Assembly (NCBI GenBank): GCA_030522415.1
Contig: CM060125.1
Coordinates: 1,883,401 to 1,947,400, forward strand
Length of the DNA stretch: 64,000 nucleotides
From: Channallabes apus
Taxonomy: Eukaryota; Chordata; Actinopteri; Siluriformes; Clariidae
Direction: 5' to 3'
This document shows, one piece after another, positions 60,621-64,000 of the stretch. Every line of letters begins with the position of its first letter. Position 1 is the stretch's first letter. The notes beneath the pieces are model-generated. The model was not told where the DNA came from. It did no database searches and worked only from the letters and a program-made list of their open reading frames with translations. The position numbers and the translations under genes are program-made.

Positions 60621-63168
60621 TATTTTTGTAGATTTACTCATTTGTTATTGAATTACACTCAGTATATTGTAAGTGATACATAGTCTCATGCTTAAATTCT
60701 TTTTTTTATCGGAATTATTCTTGTTTATTAAAAAAGCTTCTGAATCATGTGAAAGATTTCAACATAACAGTATCTGTGTAATGTTGTTTCCGTTTAGTCT
60801 CTGTACCTCCTGTTATTTGTGCTTCATAGCACCACAGACTGTCCCGCTCAGATGCAGTGTGTTTGTACTGCTTAATGTTGGCTAATGCTGTGTAACTGAC
60901 CACCTGTTGTTCTGCCAAAGGGCTTTTTGAGTTTAATTCATCCTAATTAACAGATGCTAATCTCATCCAAGGCAACCCCTGTTGTGCGGATAACAAGCTT
61001 GTGATCTAACGAACCCCATGGTTCTTGGCTAACCTGATCCATCACGTTGCAAAGGAGTGTAAAATTGACAGAGAAAGAGGGGAAATAGAAGAGAGCAGAA
61101 GACAGGACAGAGCAGCAGGCAGCATGAGGGCACTAATTAAAGTACAGCCCTCCCCAACCTAACCACAACATAATACAGTCCTTTGTACAGCAAAATGCTG
61201 TAACACAAACACACACTTCAGTAGCTGCTTGACTAGCATTCACTTCGATTATGACATATTGCTATTATTTTCATCATGAAAATATGTGGAATTAATTGAA
61301 AACTGCAAAGCTTTGTGTGCCAATGAGAACGTGATTACTGTAGCTTCACCTGAAGTCATTTTTAGGAGGAGAGGAATGTTCCCTTTTTCCAAATCACTGA
61401 TCCTGTTTAGTTTTTTTTGTATGTTTTTTCCGATGTTGGTGTTATATCTTTTACTTGAATGTTAAATGTTGCACTTAGAAAACACAGCTGGATCAAACTG
61501 TCCTCGGTTAAGGCTGCAACGCAACAAAAATAAGGGTGATTCTTTTGTATACCACTCAACATGTCCACAGAACACCAAGGTGGCTGAAATTTTGAGGTTG
61601 TTGACTTGCGCAAGCATCTCTCTACCTGATAACCTTTGACAATTGCTGATTCTAAGGGATCACCATCATAATGAAATGGGTGAACAACACAACACCCATC
61701 TTCCAGACAGCACAGCCTGATCAGACTGCAAGCAATAGGTCATTCACCAGAATGAAGGACACATACACCATCATGGTAAAGAGAAGGGCAAAGAAAACTG
61801 CTGCTGACACTAAACATCCAAGCAACCATCTTTTTATCAAGCTGCCACTGTAGAGGCCCTACAGGCCAAGCCAAAGTGTCCAGACCAAGTGCCACGGTGT
61901 CACAGTTTCTTTTTGAGCACTATTCAGTTTCTTATCTCCCTAGAAACTCTATTATTTATTGATTTTGAGTTTGTACACACACTATGTCTTTTGTCTTGTC
62001 TTTGTGTAATTATTTGCACTTTCTACTACACTGTCTGATTGTTTTAAGGTGCACATCTGCTGGTGTTGCTGCTACAGTACTGTATGGTTGATGCACTGTT
62101 AAATGTTGCACACTGGCACATGGCCTTGGTCTCTTGGAGACTTGACGTTCTCAAATCACATTGCACACCTCAGATATGCTGTTCATTTAGAAGCTTATAA
62201 TAATGGCACCTTTAACATAAACAAAAGCGGACAATCAAATTTGCACCTCCTACTAAACCATTCACGGGAATTTTAGCAAACTTGCACTGTACCTTTTTTC
62301 CAGAAATCATAGATGTGCACTAGTTGTTTAACTTTCTTATAAATTTTAGTCTAATATTGTCCAATATATTGTAACAGTTAGAGGATTACAAATATGGCTA
62401 CATGGTCATACTAATTATTATTATTATTATTATTATTATAACAGTAATTGTTGTGATAGACTGAATATGTGTTTAGAGAGAGACGATTTGCTATGATTAA
62501 CTACCTCACTGAACTAATCCCCGTAATGAGCATTGCACGCTATGATTGCTATATTCTACAGTTCATGTATAACTAATGAATGTAGTATCATGTTCGATTG
62601 GCTTTTATAGTCGATGTTTAATACTGTAGATGTGCACTAGCGATTTCATTGTGTTGTCTGCCTGTGAATCATAAGTGACACATACTGTATTGATCACTGT
62701 TCAGCATCTTGTGTCACTGTCATCAGTGTCTGTCATCTGTCGTCACACTTTTCCTCTATATGCAACTACTTCAAAAGCATTAATGGGAATTTGACCAAAC
62801 TTTCACAGAAAGTTTATTAGGAAGCATAGAGGTGCATTCGCTATTTCATTTTTATATAGTACAGTAAGTAGCGTCTTCACTGAAAATTTTTGTCAATTGT
62901 GTTCATTTTTGTACATAACAAATAACAAATGTGTGTATGTCTGTCTTATTAGTATTTTTTGTGTCCTTTTCACAATCTGGGTTGAATTACTCCTGTATAA
63001 TAATTTACCTAGAAAATAAAACACAATTACTGCTATTGATGTATCAGTAATTTAAGCCTTGGTGGTGTTTAAAAGCTCTCCACTATCACATGATCACACT
63101 CTGCTATATAACCTGATACTTTCCTATTTAAATTTGCTGTTGCGTGCTTTTCTCTTACTGCCTTATAG

Positions 63169-63313
63169 AAATGTCTCAGAAGCAGATGACCTCTTCCATG
63201 GCTGTGGCAGGAGCTGTTATGGGAGTTGTGCTGTCACTTTTCCTCATCATCATCTTCACCACCGTCCTCCTTACTGCCCGCAAGCCTCCTCCACACACAC
63301 ATATTGACAAAGT
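63169..63313 (+). CDS. nectin3: Probable alternative transmembrane exon of nectin3
   Basis: A pyrimidine-rich 'tgcttttctcttactgccttatag' acceptor precedes 145 bases that, joined to exon 5 in phase 1 (split Glu codon), read EMSQKQMTSSMAVAGAV, then a hydrophobic helix of about 22 residues (MGVVLSLFLIIIFTTVLL), then TARKPPPHTHIDKV. The donor gtaagt leaves phase 2. There is no stop before the donor, so more cytoplasmic exons must follow beyond the right edge. A short juxtamembrane ectodomain, a helix and a Lys-Pro-Pro-Pro tail start fit the alternative membrane exon of nectin-family isoforms. It has no sequence similarity to the 44436 exon. Assignment to this gene rests on phase, strand, position and character, so it is less sure than the upstream exons. 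Confidence 0.68.
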
Positions 63314-64000
63314 GTAAGTTTATCTATTCACATCATTCATCTCGTTTCATATCAGTTAATTTATTTAAACTTTACCTTATGTGAAAACCCAGCTCGTCAT
63401 GGGCTCAAGGAGAATCGTGATGACAAAGGATGGAAAATAGAAAAGCAAATCCAGGAGCCGAGACTCAGTCTTCTCTAACCGAGGACCTGCTCCTGCTTTA
63501 ATGCTTTGTCTGGTTAATACTGTATCATTACTGGCATCACTGTATGTGTGTGTGTGCATGTGTGTGTGTGTTAGTATGAGTCAGCAGACTTCTGCACTCA
63601 GATGTGCATTATGGGGCAGGTGGTGCTGTAGGAGCACTTACCTGCTGAATTATTGAAAAGACTGTGCTTTCTCAGCCATTTACTGACTGCCCTTTGAACC
63701 CAGACTGACAGATTACAGCTCACTGTTCCTGAGATACAGCGACTTTCTCTTATAAAGTGAAAACTTTGAAATGGTTTGTCTGGGAGATGACTGTTACGCC
63801 CTATCAATTGTTCATGGGTTCAAAAAAAAAGAAGTTTTGTCTCGTTCACTTGTCTTTGAAGGATATAAAATTTTGTTCATATGACAAAATTATCCTTTTA
63901 AAATTCTGTTGTGCTTGGAAATCATAAAAAGAGATATTATCAGAAAGCCTGTCAAATTAGCAACAGTTATTCAGTAAGCTAGCAATGGTAGTGAAAATTA
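63314..64000 (+). other. Intron after the distal transmembrane exon
   Basis: It follows the gtaagttt donor. A (TG)n run lies near 63543-63571; nothing else is recognised up to the window edge. Confidence 0.55.

Larger units (their letters stand above)
47991..63168 (+). other. Repeat-rich interval before the distal nectin3 exon
   Basis: If the distal exon at 63169 is used, this is intronic. Mobile-element remnants are listed separately. In 49000-50670, 52055-56430 and 61000-63168 I see no gene, only A+T-rich sequence, simple repeats such as (AAT)n near 56318-56352 and 62408-62440, and many tacagtac words. The segment 61640-61900 might be the 3' end of a decayed LINE: a short frame ends in HPSNHLFIKLPL, which loosely recalls LINE C-termini. 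Confidence 0.5.

Overview
The window looks like one locus of a ray-finned fish genome, A+T-rich, full of (CA)n/(TA)n microsatellites and of teleost-type DNA transposons and tRNA-derived SINEs. The SINE types, including one with a 'gggcccttgagcaaggccc' body, suggest an otophysan, possibly a catfish; this is inference. I recognise one host gene, on the + strand: a nectin-family cell-adhesion gene, best matched to nectin-3.

Gene layout. The exon(s) for the 5'UTR and signal peptide are not seen and probably lie to the left. The visible coding exons are an Ig V exon (18275-18622), the second Ig exon (26038-26337), the third Ig domain split over 28903-29020 and 32638-32789, and a terminal exon (44436-45190) with stalk, membrane helix and a tail ending in Glu-Trp-Tyr-Val, an afadin-PDZ ligand. 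All junctions join in phase (1,1,1,2,1) and give one open frame of 557 residues after the signal-peptide exon. About 18 kb beyond that stop, 63169-63313 has the same acceptor phase and a second, different transmembrane segment. It looks like an alternative membrane exon that is spliced on to cytoplasmic exons beyond the right edge. The gene therefore appears to make two membrane isoforms with different tails.

Introns and flanks are mostly repeats. 1-18274: a long inverted repeat around a (TA)n tract, a hAT-like element (5490-6549), a PIF/Harbinger-type MITE with TAA duplication (13500-14104) and a Tc1/mariner MITE (15870-16524). 18623-26037: two hAT-type elements, a third hAT MITE with a perfect 8-bp duplication (21016-21500) and a mariner MITE carrying a SINE. 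26338-32637: Tc1 remnants, a SINE with a perfect 12-bp duplication (30077-30460) and a 1.38-kb hAT element with a perfect 8-bp duplication (30563-31943). 32790-44435: a degenerate CCAAT-rich tandem array, then a hAT element (34457-40776, perfect 8-bp duplication) split by a 5.16-kb DIRS1-like tyrosine-recombinase retrotransposon (34699-39860). After 45190: the likely 3'UTR with a strong poly(A) candidate near 47923, then a second copy of the 19438 hAT element, mariner/Tc1 fossils and SINEs.

The most notable points are: the two alternative transmembrane exons; upstream (GT)n and downstream (CA)n tracts around both exons of the third Ig domain; the nested hAT/DIRS insertion, with a deletion of the reverse-transcriptase palm but well-kept ends; and a GC-rich promoter-like module with ETS- and YY1-like motifs shared by two hAT families. 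Nothing here looks like a wholly new gene system. Positions were read by eye; no alignment or database search was run.
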